This document shows positions 1 through 8,645 of a DNA stretch of 64,000 bases, one piece after another (positions within the stretch are counted from its first letter, which is position 1; each line of letters begins with the position of its first letter). Position numbers and translations under genes: made by a program. The stretch comes from Sphingobacterium sp. UGAL515B_05. GTDB lineage: Bacteria > Bacteroidota > Bacteroidia > Sphingobacteriales > Sphingobacteriaceae. Where the stretch lies: contig NZ_CP109907.1 in assembly GCF_033097525.1 (NCBI RefSeq), positions 1,674,001-1,738,000 on the forward strand. Direction: 5' to 3'. A model generated the notes under the pieces. That model did not search any database and was not told the origin of the DNA. It saw only the letters and a list, made by a program, of their open reading frames with translations.

Positions 1-158
1 CCAAGGTCGCGTACGAGGTCATTATAGAGAGGCTCAGCATGGTGCACCTTGTCCGGTAAGTTTCTATTCTCCTGAGCGAGAATAACACAGGAATAGAACA
101 GACCGCATGACATGAAAAGAAATCGCCAGAGTATCGTTGTTTGCTTATTATATTTCAT
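1..158 (-). CDS. Exported protein, N-terminal part only (runs off the left edge)
   Basis: An open frame reads leftward from an ATG at 156-158 to the window edge, giving 52 codons. The product starts with a basic stretch followed by a hydrophobic segment (residues about 9-28) ending near a VILAQ signal-peptidase-like site, so it is exported. The mature start contains HHAEPLYNDLVRDLG. I associate a HAEPLY-x-DL-x-RDLG start with a conserved Bacteroidota envelope protein of unknown role; that link is from memory and unverified. The gene is divergent from the XRE regulator that begins at 375, leaving a 216-bp AT-rich spacer that should hold both promoters. The C-terminus lies outside the window. 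Confidence 0.6.
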   Translation of the reverse strand, partial: MKYNKQTTILWRFLFMSCGLFYSCVILAQENRNLPDKVHHAEPLYNDLVRDL

Positions 159-374
159 AACACAAACCTGTAGCTGAAATATGGAAAGAAATGGGAATTT
201 GTACACGATAATACACATTTCTTACACGTCATTATTCATTTTATTAGACTAGCTTTGACGATCAGTTTCTAAAAACAAGCCACATTAGACCCTCGTGTAC
301 CTATTGGAACTTATGGATTAAATAGTGTTGTAATATGCTCACATGGTAAAATTGCAGACAAGAAAAGATTAAGT

Positions 375-986
375 ATGGGAAAAATATCAGATCAGCAATT
401 AGCAGAATTAATTTCAAGAAGGACACTGGAAATCATTGATTTAACAGGATTGACAATCGAAAGCCTAGCCAGTTTTGTAGGTGTATCCACATCCACTATT
501 CGGAGCGCTTACCGTAAAACCGGTTCATTATCTGTGGATAGCCTTTCAAAAATCTGTCGGCCATTTGACATTCGACTAGCCGATTTCTTCGATTCGTCCT
601 TATCTTTAAAGATCGACGAAGAACATCTAACCCATTTAAAGGACTTTAAGAAGAGCTACTTCGCGGATCAAGAATTAAAGAGTCCGGTTTCTTCATTTGA
701 TGAAAGTAGCAGCCAGAGCGAGTACCATCGCCAGCAGCGCGAACTCATCGCCAATATTATCCACCGATCCGACTATTTCGACAGCCCGAAGACACTCGAA
801 GCGATGGTGACCGATTTTAAGAAGGATTACCAAGCGGCTTTCACATCGGAAAGATTATATGCCTTGCTGTTAAAATACTTAGGCAGTGGAATACTAGACA
901 AAAAATCTTTGCCAAGGACGGCCCGTCGTATGCCGGCCAGTAAGCGTCCTTATTTATACTTTAAAAAAGAATCTAAAAAAGCATAA
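375..986 (+). CDS. XRE-like helix-turn-helix regulator
   Basis: A 203-residue cytoplasmic protein. Residues about 25-72 form a helix-turn-helix of the XRE/Cro type (ESLASFVGVSTSTIRSAYRK, then SLSKICRPFDIRLADFF), in which the last part matches the usual 'where the domain ends in a hydrophobic F/FD' pattern. The C-terminal half (about 110-195) is charged and could be a second winged-helix module; it ends in a basic tail. It has the same overall plan (N-terminal HTH, C-terminal extra domain) as the 281-residue regulator at 26024. It stands alone on the plus strand, convergent with the AraC gene that ends 15 bp away. DNA binding is well supported; target and ligand are unknown. Confidence 0.75.
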   Translation: MGKISDQQLAELISRRTLEIIDLTGLTIESLASFVGVSTSTIRSAYRKTGSLSVDSLSKICRPFDIRLADFFDSSLSLKIDEEHLTHLKDFKKSYFADQELKSPVSSFDESSSQSEYHRQQRELIANIIHRSDYFDSPKTLEAMVTDFKKDYQAAFTSERLYALLLKYLGSGILDKKSLPRTARRMPASKRPYLYFKKESKKA

Positions 987-1001
987 CCGAAGTTTCCAAG
1001 A

Positions 1002-1838
1002 TTAAACCTGACGGTAGGAAAGCGGATTATTACCTGTCTGTCTTTTAAAAAAATTGCGAAAATTAGATTCATCCGAGAAGCCCATTTCATAGGAAATCTG
1101 GGATATCGAAAGGTCAGTATGCTGAATATAGCGCAAAGCCTGCTGGGCCACAACAGTGGATATCACACATTTAGCCGATTTTCCGGCGACGGCACAACAC
1201 AACTCGGTCAACTTCCTTGGAGAAAGGTGCAGACGGTCGGCATAATACTGCACACTGGTATGTTCGCGGTAGTGCTTATGCAATAAGACCGAGAATCTGT
1301 TAAACAACTGAACGGCAGCGACGTGTGCAGATGCACGGGTTGTTTCTAGCGATAGCATTGTTTGATACCCTTCGAGTAACAAGGATTCAAAGCAGTGGTG
1401 GGCAACCATCATATCGATGGTACGGTACTCAGCGCAGCATGTCAAACGCTCTACAAATAGCTTCTTGAACACCAGCTCCGTTCTATAGTCGCGCATAGCA
1501 AGAAAGGGCTGACTTCCAAAAAACAATTCTGAATTGAGTATTTCGGTATCGAGTTTAGATCTTTGATAAAAATCTGCTGTAAACCAGCATAAATATCCTT
1601 CAGCAACTATAGGTTGGTCGATCTCGACTTCATAATGTGGCCCAATAAATATGAGTTCGCTAGTCTCAAAATCATATAACGTTTGGCCAATTTTTATGCT
1701 GACAGGAGAGCCGGTTCGAATGATTGAAAAAACCGATGTATCGTGCAGCCTTTTACCTAGCTGGCTACCATACTCAGCCAGTTTTAGTGCACCAAATTGC
1801 ATCCTTTCTTTTCCTATAGCTGATTTACAAAATTCCAT
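1002..1838 (-). CDS. AraC-family transcriptional regulator
   Basis: A 278-residue protein whose last ~100 residues carry the two AraC-type helix-turn-helix motifs: YADRLHLSPRKLTELC and, near the end, ISQISYEMGFSDESNFRNFF followed by G-x-x-PLSYR. The N-terminal ~170 residues look like a cupin-like sensor domain. The annotated start lies 25 bp inside the end of the upstream response-regulator gene, so the two are translationally linked; a second Met at residue 13 (start 1802) would remove the overlap. The pairing of a REC-only protein with an AraC protein suggests one signalling unit, but there is no histidine kinase beside them. Confidence 0.88.
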   Translation of the reverse strand: MEFCKSAIGKERMQFGALKLAEYGSQLGKRLHDTSVFSIIRTGSPVSIKIGQTLYDFETSELIFIGPHYEVEIDQPIVAEGYLCWFTADFYQRSKLDTEILNSELFFGSQPFLAMRDYRTELVFKKLFVERLTCCAEYRTIDMMVAHHCFESLLLEGYQTMLSLETTRASAHVAAVQLFNRFSVLLHKHYREHTSVQYYADRLHLSPRKLTELCCAVAGKSAKCVISTVVAQQALRYIQHTDLSISQISYEMGFSDESNFRNFFKRQTGNNPLSYRQV

Positions 1839-2260
1839 TTCCTAAATAAATTCTTTTCAAAATCAATGATATCCAGATTTTCACAGAGCCTAGTGTAATG
1901 ATAGATGGAGATCAGCATTTTTCGTGGAGACTGTTTTGAGAAAACGAGCTTAACACCACTATCAAGAAACCTCTTTTTTTCATCTGCACTTTCGCTGGCC
2001 GAATAACCAAATAATCGAATCATGGGATAGCGTCGTCTTATTACGCGGGCAGTCTCCATGCCGTCCATCTCCGGCATATGCAAATCCAGAATGCACACAT
2101 CTGGCTGCTCCATATTTGTCTCAAGCAGATGCACAAGTTCCTTTCCACTGTGACAGGAATACAGCATCTCATAGTTCCCCATTTCCCTGGCCAAATGCTC
2201 AATTACTTTCAGGTGCAATACGTTATCATCTGCAAATGCAAGTTTTAATTTCTTGTCCAT
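1814..2260 (-). CDS. Single-domain response regulator (REC only)
   Basis: I start the gene at the ATG at 2258-2260, giving 148 residues; a longer in-frame ORF to 2374 exists, but its extra N-terminus has no REC character. The sequence shows the REC acidic pair (FADDN), the phospho-acceptor region ILDLHMPEMDGMETA, a conserved Ser/Thr-like position in LFGYSASES, and the late Lys in VFSK. No output domain follows; the remaining ~30 residues are a short tail. It overlaps the downstream AraC gene by 25 bp. A REC-only protein may act by protein contact, for instance on the AraC partner, or as a phosphate shuttle. Confidence 0.85.
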   Translation of the reverse strand: MDKKLKLAFADDNVLHLKVIEHLAREMGNYEMLYSCHSGKELVHLLETNMEQPDVCILDLHMPEMDGMETARVIRRRYPMIRLFGYSASESADEKKRFLDSGVKLVFSKQSPRKMLISIYHYTRLCENLDIIDFEKNLFRKWNFVNQL

Positions 2261-2480
2261 TAAGGTAACTGTTAAATTATAAATTTGAAACCTTGGATTT
2301 TTCAGTTTGGCTGTATTTGGATTTATTGCAGGAGTACATGTTGATGAAGTTATCAAAGCAACTCTCCAATACAATTAAAAGCATTTCAATTTTCGGCGCG
2401 ACATATCTCTGTTTACTGTTCATATTTCGGTCTATTATATTTTTTCAACAAGCTTGTACTAGCTATTTTAATTGTAAATT

Positions 2481-2499
2481 ATTAGTCTAATTCAGACTA
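2481..2499 (+). repeat. Left 19-bp inverted site (candidate recombination or operator site)
   Basis: The sequence ATTAGTCTAATTCAGACTA occurs here, and its exact reverse complement occurs at 2666-2684. Each copy is itself a dyad, TAGTCT and AGACTA arms around a 5-bp asymmetric centre (AATTC). Paired binding arms around an asymmetric spacer are what tyrosine-recombinase core sites look like, and a tyrosine recombinase starts 51 bp beyond the right copy. A repressor operator pair is the alternative. Confidence 0.75.
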
Positions 2500-2618
2500 G
2501 AAAAAAAACATTACATTCTGATTACAAATAAGTTAAGTAGAAAAGTTTTTGATTTCCAACTTGTCTTTTGTACAATTAAAAACATTTACTAACCGAATGA
2601 TTATTTTAAAGGCATATC

Positions 2619-2651
2619 TTGTAAGTAATTAAAAAAAAATAGTTATATTTG
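2619..2651 (+). promoter_or_regulatory. Candidate promoter between the inverted sites, pointing at the recombinase
   Basis: A perfect match to the Bacteroidota -7 box TAnnTTTG (TATATTTG, 2644-2651) lies 22 bp after a TTG (2619-2621) that could serve as the -33 element; the spacing is slightly long. It sits between the two 19-bp inverted sites and reads toward the recombinase at 2735. If the segment were flipped it would read toward the REC/AraC genes. Confidence 0.45.
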
Positions 2652-2665
2652 AATAGGTAGGATTG

Positions 2666-2684
2666 TAGTCTGAATTAGACTAAT
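2666..2684 (-). repeat. Right 19-bp inverted site
   Basis: Exact reverse complement of 2481-2499, with 166 bp between the copies. Read as a direct repeat the two copies differ at three of 17 core positions, all in the centre; read as an inverted repeat they match perfectly, so the inverted relationship is the meaningful one. Confidence 0.75.
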
Positions 2685-2734
2685 CTGTATAATCTAGTAT
2701 CTTTATGCTCAGACAATAGCAAAAAGTTTACCTC

Positions 2735-3991
2735 ATGATTTTTAATTTTACCTTATTGAATCCTACTTCAATATCATTCATCTACCTTGCATTTGTTGAC
2801 GATCAACAACAGCAGCTCCTTATTAAAACTCCTTTAAAAATTGCTCCGGTTCAATGGGACGTGGAGAAACAGCGTCCCTATAACATTTATCTGAAAAATT
2901 TTAAAAAGCTAAACACAAAGCTCGATGCACTGAAGATTGCAATATCGACTTATCTTTCTGACTTAAAGTCGAGTAAAAAGGAGTTTTCACTCCGTACAGT
3001 CAACCGCTTAGTCAAAAAATGCTGCTCAGAGGCGACGCCTTCACTTCCAGCAGGTGGACTGCTACAGAGTGTAGACAATTTTATCAAAAGCCGAATTCAC
3101 CTTATTACTTCCACCACACACAAACGCTACCTCGTCTTCTTCCGTTTATTAAAACGCTTTGAGGGGTATCAGCAAAAACATCTGATGCTAGATCAGGTGA
3201 ATAGCCTTTTTGTACAGCAATTTATTGCCTATGGTGAAGCCGAGAACTACAGTATAAGCACGATACATCGCACCATACATTTTGTGCGTACAGTACTTAA
3301 TTTTTTAGAAAAAAGAGGAGTGCGAACTTTTGTTTATGAGTTAGAACTGCCCAAGGTCAGAAAAATAAATCGTGCTATAAGCCTCAATGAAGATGAAATT
3401 AGCACAATAAAAAATATAGACGTGCCGGTCCATCTAAAAGCCGCCAAGGATTGGCTGGTGATCAGTTGTTACACGGGTCAGCGTGTGTCTGATTTTATGA
3501 ATTTTAATCTGGATATGATGGAGATTCTTGATGGCAAACCCTGTCTATCCTTTACCCAACAGAAAACACAGAAAAGCATTTTACTGCCACTTCATCCTAC
3601 GGCATTAATTATTATGTCGAATAACGGGCATCGCTTCCCAGTTAAAATGACTGCTCAAAAATATAACGAACAAATCAAGGAAGTGGCACGCCTTGCAGGC
3701 ATTACCACCCTGGTAAAAGTCAGGAAGCGGAACGGATTCCGTTCCTCAGACCAGCTTATTCCAAAATGTGAAGCGATTACCAGCCATATCGGCCGTAGGA
3801 GTTTTGCCACAAATTTTTATGGTAAAATTCCTACAGCATTATTGATGGATGCGACCGGACATAGTACAGAACAGATGTTTCAGCGGTATATCAGCAATGT
3901 GGATACCGAACGTACCCGATCACTAGGGACTTACCTGGAAAACATGTATCAAAATCGGAGCAGACCTCAACAGCAGCCACTGAGCAGCTAG
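2735..3991 (+). CDS. Tyrosine site-specific recombinase (phage integrase family)
   Basis: A 418-residue recombinase of the Bacteroidota integrase type: an N-terminal arm-binding-like region, a SAM-like core-binding domain (about 95-205) and a C-terminal catalytic domain. The catalytic set is complete and in order: Arg250 in TGQRVSDF, His351 and Arg354 in HIGRRSFATN, His376 in GHSTEQMF, and the nucleophile Tyr385 in QRYI. It should cut and rejoin DNA through a 3'-phosphotyrosine. It is not flanked by an obvious integrated element, tRNA or excisionase, but it sits 51 bp from a pair of 19-bp inverted sites, which fits a local DNA invertase (like the Tsr family of Bacteroides). It converges with the peptidase gene that ends 2 bp away. 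Confidence 0.93.
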   Translation: MIFNFTLLNPTSISFIYLAFVDDQQQQLLIKTPLKIAPVQWDVEKQRPYNIYLKNFKKLNTKLDALKIAISTYLSDLKSSKKEFSLRTVNRLVKKCCSEATPSLPAGGLLQSVDNFIKSRIHLITSTTHKRYLVFFRLLKRFEGYQQKHLMLDQVNSLFVQQFIAYGEAENYSISTIHRTIHFVRTVLNFLEKRGVRTFVYELELPKVRKINRAISLNEDEISTIKNIDVPVHLKAAKDWLVISCYTGQRVSDFMNFNLDMMEILDGKPCLSFTQQKTQKSILLPLHPTALIIMSNNGHRFPVKMTAQKYNEQIKEVARLAGITTLVKVRKRNGFRSSDQLIPKCEAITSHIGRRSFATNFYGKIPTALLMDATGHSTEQMFQRYISNVDTERTRSLGTYLENMYQNRSRPQQQPLSS

Positions 3992-3993
3992 TT

Positions 3994-5160
3994 TTACAAC
4001 TTGTTTTTCAAAGATGGTTCAAGAGCATCTTTGTGAAGCATCAAGGCTGTGCTTTTATAGCGTACATATTCTTTCGTGAGGTAGACAAAGCCCTGGAAGG
4101 CATTTCCCCTGCCCCAAGAATTCTTGGCTATATAGTATTCTTTTCCGTTTTGATCTTTTACTATGCCTATAATATGTAACGCATGATCATCTGTTGTTTG
4201 CCATGCATCGAATGCACTTTGCCGCTCCATAGCATCAACTCTACGTTCAGGTTGTGGCCTGATAAATTGCGTCTTTTTTTCTTCCTCAGTCATTTCTGAT
4301 GTTGATTTTTGGGGAACATACGCGATGCCATGAGGCCAGGAAAAACCGGGTTCCGAAATGTCAACTGTACACGCTACCGTAAAGCCATTTTTTAAAGCCT
4401 GATCGATAACAAGGGTAAGTTCTTCCATAGGAAGGTTAAAAAACTGACTGAACGACCAATTGTCGGGAATCAAAAAAACAAATGATTTGTAATAGGGAGC
4501 AGTGGTAACAGAAGCGATGTGAATATATTGATCCGGATCGATGCCTATCACCTGATCAGCAAAACTACGTGCTGTATACGATTTGCCCTTATAGACAAAA
4601 TTCACGGGAACTTTGCCCAGATAGTCATCCATGAGCAGCTCCACATCTCGCTCCCAGCTCCTTTTCAGCTCCCTGCTTTTTACCATACTGGATAGTCTAC
4701 TGTTGAGTGCAGCGCGCAGGCCCTTGAAGTTGTTCGAGCTTTTACCCGCTTTAATTCCCGTGTAGGCAGCTCTAGGCATTGCCCCATGCATACGCAGTAT
4801 CTGCATAACATCATGAAGCTGTCCACCCTCATTTAATTTTAGGCCACCGTGCAGGCGCAGGTAGTTTCTCGCTCGTTCAAGATAAGCCTTCCTGACGGTA
4901 TAGAGTGGCGAAATCGCTACAGGATCTCTACCCATTCGGATCATTTCTGATTCAAGAAAGGAATTCCCAGTATAAGACCAACAGGTATTGGAGGCTCCCT
5001 GGTTCTTCACTGTCGTACTTTTCAATCGGATCAACTCCGTAAAAACAAACTCCGACTTGAGCAACTTTATATGTTTCGGATAATAAAATCTATAAAGTAT
5101 GGCTACGGCTGCCAACATAGCAACTATGATTGCTAAAATGATCCAATTCTTTTTTTTCAT
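3994..5160 (-). CDS. Papain-like (C1 family) cysteine peptidase, membrane-anchored
   Basis: A 388-residue protein with an N-terminal membrane segment (residues about 6-23), then a C1-type peptidase domain. The catalytic residues are visible: oxyanion Gln54 and nucleophile Cys60 in NQGASNTCWS, His326 in DDHALHIIG, and Asn347 in AKNSWG. The long insert between Cys and His resembles the bleomycin-hydrolase/C1B branch more than secreted papains. The signal anchor places it in the periplasm or at the inner membrane. Its ATG overlaps the stop of the upstream acyltransferase (ATGA, 5157-5160), so the two are translationally coupled. Substrate is not indicated by the sequence. Confidence 0.87.
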   Translation of the reverse strand: MKKKNWIILAIIVAMLAAVAILYRFYYPKHIKLLKSEFVFTELIRLKSTTVKNQGASNTCWSYTGNSFLESEMIRMGRDPVAISPLYTVRKAYLERARNYLRLHGGLKLNEGGQLHDVMQILRMHGAMPRAAYTGIKAGKSSNNFKGLRAALNSRLSSMVKSRELKRSWERDVELLMDDYLGKVPVNFVYKGKSYTARSFADQVIGIDPDQYIHIASVTTAPYYKSFVFLIPDNWSFSQFFNLPMEELTLVIDQALKNGFTVACTVDISEPGFSWPHGIAYVPQKSTSEMTEEEKKTQFIRPQPERRVDAMERQSAFDAWQTTDDHALHIIGIVKDQNGKEYYIAKNSWGRGNAFQGFVYLTKEYVRYKSTALMLHKDALEPSLKNKL

Positions 5161-6341
5161 GATAATCTACCCCCGCAAATAACTGCCGTAAATCTGGGCA
5201 ACAGTTTCTTAATAGTCCAATAAAACAATAGCCCCAACAGTATAACAATGGCTGGGCAGAGAAAATACAAAAACAGTAGTACTGCATCCGTTTGCGGTCT
5301 AATCTGGTTAAATAAGAATTTGATAATAAAAACCAACGGCAAACGGTGGTAAGCAAATATAAAAAAACTGGCGCTGGCTAAAAAGTAATTGGGCCGCCAG
5401 CGTCCCTTCTCAATAAAGGAAGCTGTCACTGCAACCACGGCTATCAAGCCTACCAACACATTGGCACAATAGATATAACTCCACCAGCCTTTGCCTAAAC
5501 TATAAAATGCTCCTACGAGCAGCAGGATATAACATGGAGTTGGCCAGGGCAAGAAAGACTTCATGATGAGCACAAAATTCTTTTTATACAAACTAAAGTA
5601 AGCCCCTGCCGAAAAGAAAAAGAAAGAAACCGTACTCCATCCAGGCAGATAAAAATAAGGATTACATAACCAGATCCCCCCTATTATGAACACTGCGAAT
5701 AGGTGTAACTTTTTAATTAAAATATAAACGATGGGCGACAGGACCACAAGCACCATGAGATCACGGATAAACCAAAAAGGTGAATTGATGGGTAAGTTTT
5801 TTGTTGCCTGGACATGGATATGCGAAGTATCCCAAAAAGACCAAAGCCAATCTGATATACTGTACTGTACAATTGGCTTATTAGCACCAGACAAAAGTCC
5901 CCCGACGAAAGTCTGTGCCAGAAAGAAAAAAAGCAGTACTGCGAAGTTCCAAAAAATATAAGGAATAAACAGACTGTGCAGCCTGCTGTTTAATTTTTTG
6001 AAATAGACCTCAAACGTGAAGGACTCCGTTCGATAAAAAAAAAGAAAGCCTGATATAAAAAAGAAAAGCGGCACACAGACTTCGAAGACGAGCTTTGAAA
6101 ATAAGAAGAATACGTGTGCAAAAACAGGAAAATGGAGTATATTAACCTGTTTTGAACCTTGAATGATGATATTCGAAAAATCGGTATGAATAAATACCAC
6201 TCCAACGATTAATGGGAAGCGGAGAAAATCGATGGTTTTCGACAAGAGTGTTGCCGAAGTTAACGAAGAAGAATGGTCTCTTTCCATGGATTGGATTCGG
6301 TTTATCTTGCTTAGTGTTGTTAAATTAAGCATTTTAAACAA
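5157..6341 (-). CDS. Acyltransferase family 3 membrane protein
   Basis: A 394-residue, very hydrophobic protein with about ten membrane segments and the N-terminal signature of the acyltransferase 3 / OafA-WecH group (IDFLRFPLIVGVVFIHT, containing the conserved Arg and His). Members move acetyl or other acyl groups onto surface glycans or other exported molecules at the inner membrane. The start is uncertain: Met19 (ATG at 6285-6287) gives a more typical N-terminus. It lies 50 bp after the EEP gene and is coupled by ATGA to the C1 peptidase, making a likely three-gene operon. The acyl acceptor cannot be inferred. Confidence 0.85.
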   Translation of the reverse strand: MFKMLNLTTLSKINRIQSMERDHSSSLTSATLLSKTIDFLRFPLIVGVVFIHTDFSNIIIQGSKQVNILHFPVFAHVFFLFSKLVFEVCVPLFFFISGFLFFYRTESFTFEVYFKKLNSRLHSLFIPYIFWNFAVLLFFFLAQTFVGGLLSGANKPIVQYSISDWLWSFWDTSHIHVQATKNLPINSPFWFIRDLMVLVVLSPIVYILIKKLHLFAVFIIGGIWLCNPYFYLPGWSTVSFFFFSAGAYFSLYKKNFVLIMKSFLPWPTPCYILLLVGAFYSLGKGWWSYIYCANVLVGLIAVVAVTASFIEKGRWRPNYFLASASFFIFAYHRLPLVFIIKFLFNQIRPQTDAVLLFLYFLCPAIVILLGLLFYWTIKKLLPRFTAVICGGRLS

Positions 6342-6391
6342 AATTCCTTCCTTTTTTAATTAAAAATAAAGCCAATCGGAATTTAACTTCC

Positions 6392-7474
6392 CTATTTCCC
6401 TTCTGGAATTCGATTATCACTTTCTTCCTCTTTACCCTCAGCAATCATCTCATTGACATCCGCCATATCACCGGCTTCCAAATGTTCAATATCTTCCGCC
6501 TGCTCATCGGAGTAGCGATCGATAAAGAATGTACAGCCCATCGGAAAATGATCGGATCCAACAGAAGGATAGATAAACAACTTGTCGATAAATACGGTCG
6601 GACTATGAAACAGCAGATCCAAAGGAACTCTGAAAAACCAATAATTGGCATGAAAGGTGGAAAGAATACCCCGACCAATACGTGCATCAATCAATTTGCT
6701 GGTTTTTTTAAACAAGAGCGAAGATTTGGCCCAGGCTACATTGTTAAAATCCCCAGTAACGACCACTGGCATTTTATAATCGCGTACCCGTTTAGCCACA
6801 CTGAGCAGATCGCCATCCCTTTCTTTGGAAGTTTCCTCTTCGGTCGGACTCGGCGGCGGCGGGTGAACGGCGAAAAAGACAAAACGATGTCCATCGGCAG
6901 TTTCCAGTTCAGCTTCAATACTGGGAATATCATCGGCTACAAAATAATGCACCTCACATTTGTTGAGCTTCAGATTGGTATAAAAATGCATGCCGTAGGT
7001 ATTGTTGAGCGTTACCTTCTCAAAATTGGGATAATCACTTTCCAGCACACGTAAGGCTTCTTCCCATGCCGCATCGCTTTCCATGGTCAAAAAAATATCT
7101 GGCTTTTCTTTATTAATCAGGTCAATAAAGCGATCATAAGCCGTATTGAATTGCAGTACATTACAGGAGATCACTCTGATACTGTCCGATGCATCCTTGC
7201 CCTTTTCATATTTTTCGCGACGCCAAAATTTGGTGTAACGTATCAATATATAGGCATGGTATACAATCAGCGCCAACTGTACTACCTGCAAGCACCATAT
7301 CCAGGAATCATCCCCCACGAGATAAAAACCCATCGCCAATGTGGGCACCTGAAATACCAGCAGCTGCAACTTCACAAATTCAGCTACCCGAAAAATCCAA
7401 TGCTGGCTTTGGGCAAAGGGCAATACACTCAGTAAAATTAATAACCCTGAGAAAACAGTATAGAAAATCAGCAT
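6392..7474 (-). CDS. Endonuclease/exonuclease/phosphatase (EEP) family membrane protein
   Basis: 360 residues. Two or three N-terminal membrane helices (about 1-80) are followed by an EEP domain. The family's active-site blocks are present: SCNVLQFN (Asn), LTMESDAAW (metal-binding Glu), the catalytic His region FFAVHPPPPSP, TGDFNNVAW (Asp/Asn) and the terminal GSDHFPM (Asp-His). The C-terminal ~40 residues are acidic and low-complexity. Such proteins hydrolyse phosphodiesters, with substrates ranging from nucleic acid to phospholipid head groups; the topology implies an extracytoplasmic active site. First gene of the probable operon with the acyltransferase and peptidase. Confidence 0.88.
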   Translation of the reverse strand: MLIFYTVFSGLLILLSVLPFAQSQHWIFRVAEFVKLQLLVFQVPTLAMGFYLVGDDSWIWCLQVVQLALIVYHAYILIRYTKFWRREKYEKGKDASDSIRVISCNVLQFNTAYDRFIDLINKEKPDIFLTMESDAAWEEALRVLESDYPNFEKVTLNNTYGMHFYTNLKLNKCEVHYFVADDIPSIEAELETADGHRFVFFAVHPPPPSPTEEETSKERDGDLLSVAKRVRDYKMPVVVTGDFNNVAWAKSSLLFKKTSKLIDARIGRGILSTFHANYWFFRVPLDLLFHSPTVFIDKLFIYPSVGSDHFPMGCTFFIDRYSDEQAEDIEHLEAGDMADVNEMIAEGKEEESDNRIPEGK

Positions 7475-7559
7475 ATCGTTCGCGCAAACATTTTAAACAA
7501 ACTTAAACAAATTACGTATATTTTCAAGAAACCATCATTTACCAAGCGCTCCTCAGCTA

Positions 7560-8645
7560 TTACATACCCTTTTGCTCGCCCTCCATATAATCCACCCGTG
7601 TTCTGGCCAATGCATTCGGGAAGTTCGTGTGGATGTATGTAATCATTTGTTCCCGAATATAACAGCGTAGGTCAAAAGCCTGACCCGAATTGCGGCAGCT
7701 CATCAGGCAGCGGATCTCCATGGTGCGCTCTTTAAAATCAGTCACCTGAAGCACGTTTACTTGACCATCCCAAAGCGGATGTCCGGTGAGTAATGCCGTC
7801 AGTTTCTCACGCAGTAGCTGGACTGGTACGGTAAAATCTGTATAGATAAATACAGTACCCAATATTTCAGAAGTCGTACGTGTCCAATTTTGGAAGGGTT
7901 TTTCAATAAAATACGTGATGGGCAATACCAAACGGCGTTTGTCCCAGATATTGACCACGACATAAGTTAGATTAATTTCCTCCACACGCCCCCATTCCCC
8001 TTCAACAACCAATACGTCATCCATACGAATGGGTTGTGTAAAAGCAATCTGAAAGCCAGCGAGGAGATTTCCCAAGGACTTCTGTGCAGCAAAACCAATG
8101 ATAATACCGCCAACCCCCACCCCCGTGAGCAAACCGGCACCGATCTTTTGCATACTATCAAAGCTTAAAAGGATAATTGCCAAAGAAATCACAATGATCA
8201 GCGTGACCACCACTTTTCGGATAAAGACGATTTGCGTCCTAATCTTTCGTTCGCGCAGGTTATTCTCCTTATTGATATCAAAACGATGGTAGAGATAATC
8301 TTCAAAAACCTTAATCCCCTGTATCAGCACAACTGCAAAGAAACTGACCAATAAAAGTTCATTGATTTTGCTCACCACGCGGAGGGTCCTTTCGTTAAAT
8401 TGTGTAAAGGGCAGTAGACTATTGAAAACAATTAATGGGATAAACACACTCAGCACACGATTAAAACGGCGGATAAAGGAACGGAAAAGGGAGTAGGATT
8501 CCTGTTGGATGGCCTGACGCCGTAGTAGAGGAATAAATATGAGTTTAATCAGGATACCGATCAAAAATGAAAATAGGATTAATGCAATATTCCAGAGCCC
8601 GGCGGGCCACTTCTGTGAAAGTTGAATTAATGTTTCGTTCATCAT
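7560..8645 (-). CDS. MscS-type mechanosensitive channel
   Basis: 361 residues with four to five membrane segments and the MscS pore and beta-domain region (GVGVGGIIIGFAAQKSLGNLLAGFQIAF, then MDDVLVVEGEWGRVEEINLTYVVV, and the W-D-K-R-RLVLPI block). The glycine/alanine-rich pore helix and the downstream soluble vestibule are typical. It should gate on membrane tension and release solutes during hypo-osmotic shock. It stands 85 bp upstream of the EEP gene on the same strand and may or may not be co-transcribed. Confidence 0.92.
   Translation of the reverse strand: MMNETLIQLSQKWPAGLWNIALILFSFLIGILIKLIFIPLLRRQAIQQESYSLFRSFIRRFNRVLSVFIPLIVFNSLLPFTQFNERTLRVVSKINELLLVSFFAVVLIQGIKVFEDYLYHRFDINKENNLRERKIRTQIVFIRKVVVTLIIVISLAIILLSFDSMQKIGAGLLTGVGVGGIIIGFAAQKSLGNLLAGFQIAFTQPIRMDDVLVVEGEWGRVEEINLTYVVVNIWDKRRLVLPITYFIEKPFQNWTRTTSEILGTVFIYTDFTVPVQLLREKLTALLTGHPLWDGQVNVLQVTDFKERTMEIRCLMSCRNSGQAFDLRCYIREQMITYIHTNFPNALARTRVDYMEGEQKGM

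Larger units (their letters stand above)
2261..2734. other. 474-bp AT-rich intergenic segment with paired inverted sites
   Basis: This spacer separates the minus-strand REC gene from the plus-strand recombinase. It contains no credible ORF (a 65-aa frame at 2293 overlaps the REC leader and has no features). Its notable contents are two copies of a 19-bp sequence in opposite orientation and a promoter-like pair between them, both listed separately. Confidence 0.7.

Noticed and set aside
2735-3991. Reading the recombinase as the integrase of an integrated mobile island
   Set aside because: No tRNA, attachment-site duplication, mobilisation or excisionase gene adjoins it; the nearby inverted sites fit a local invertase better.
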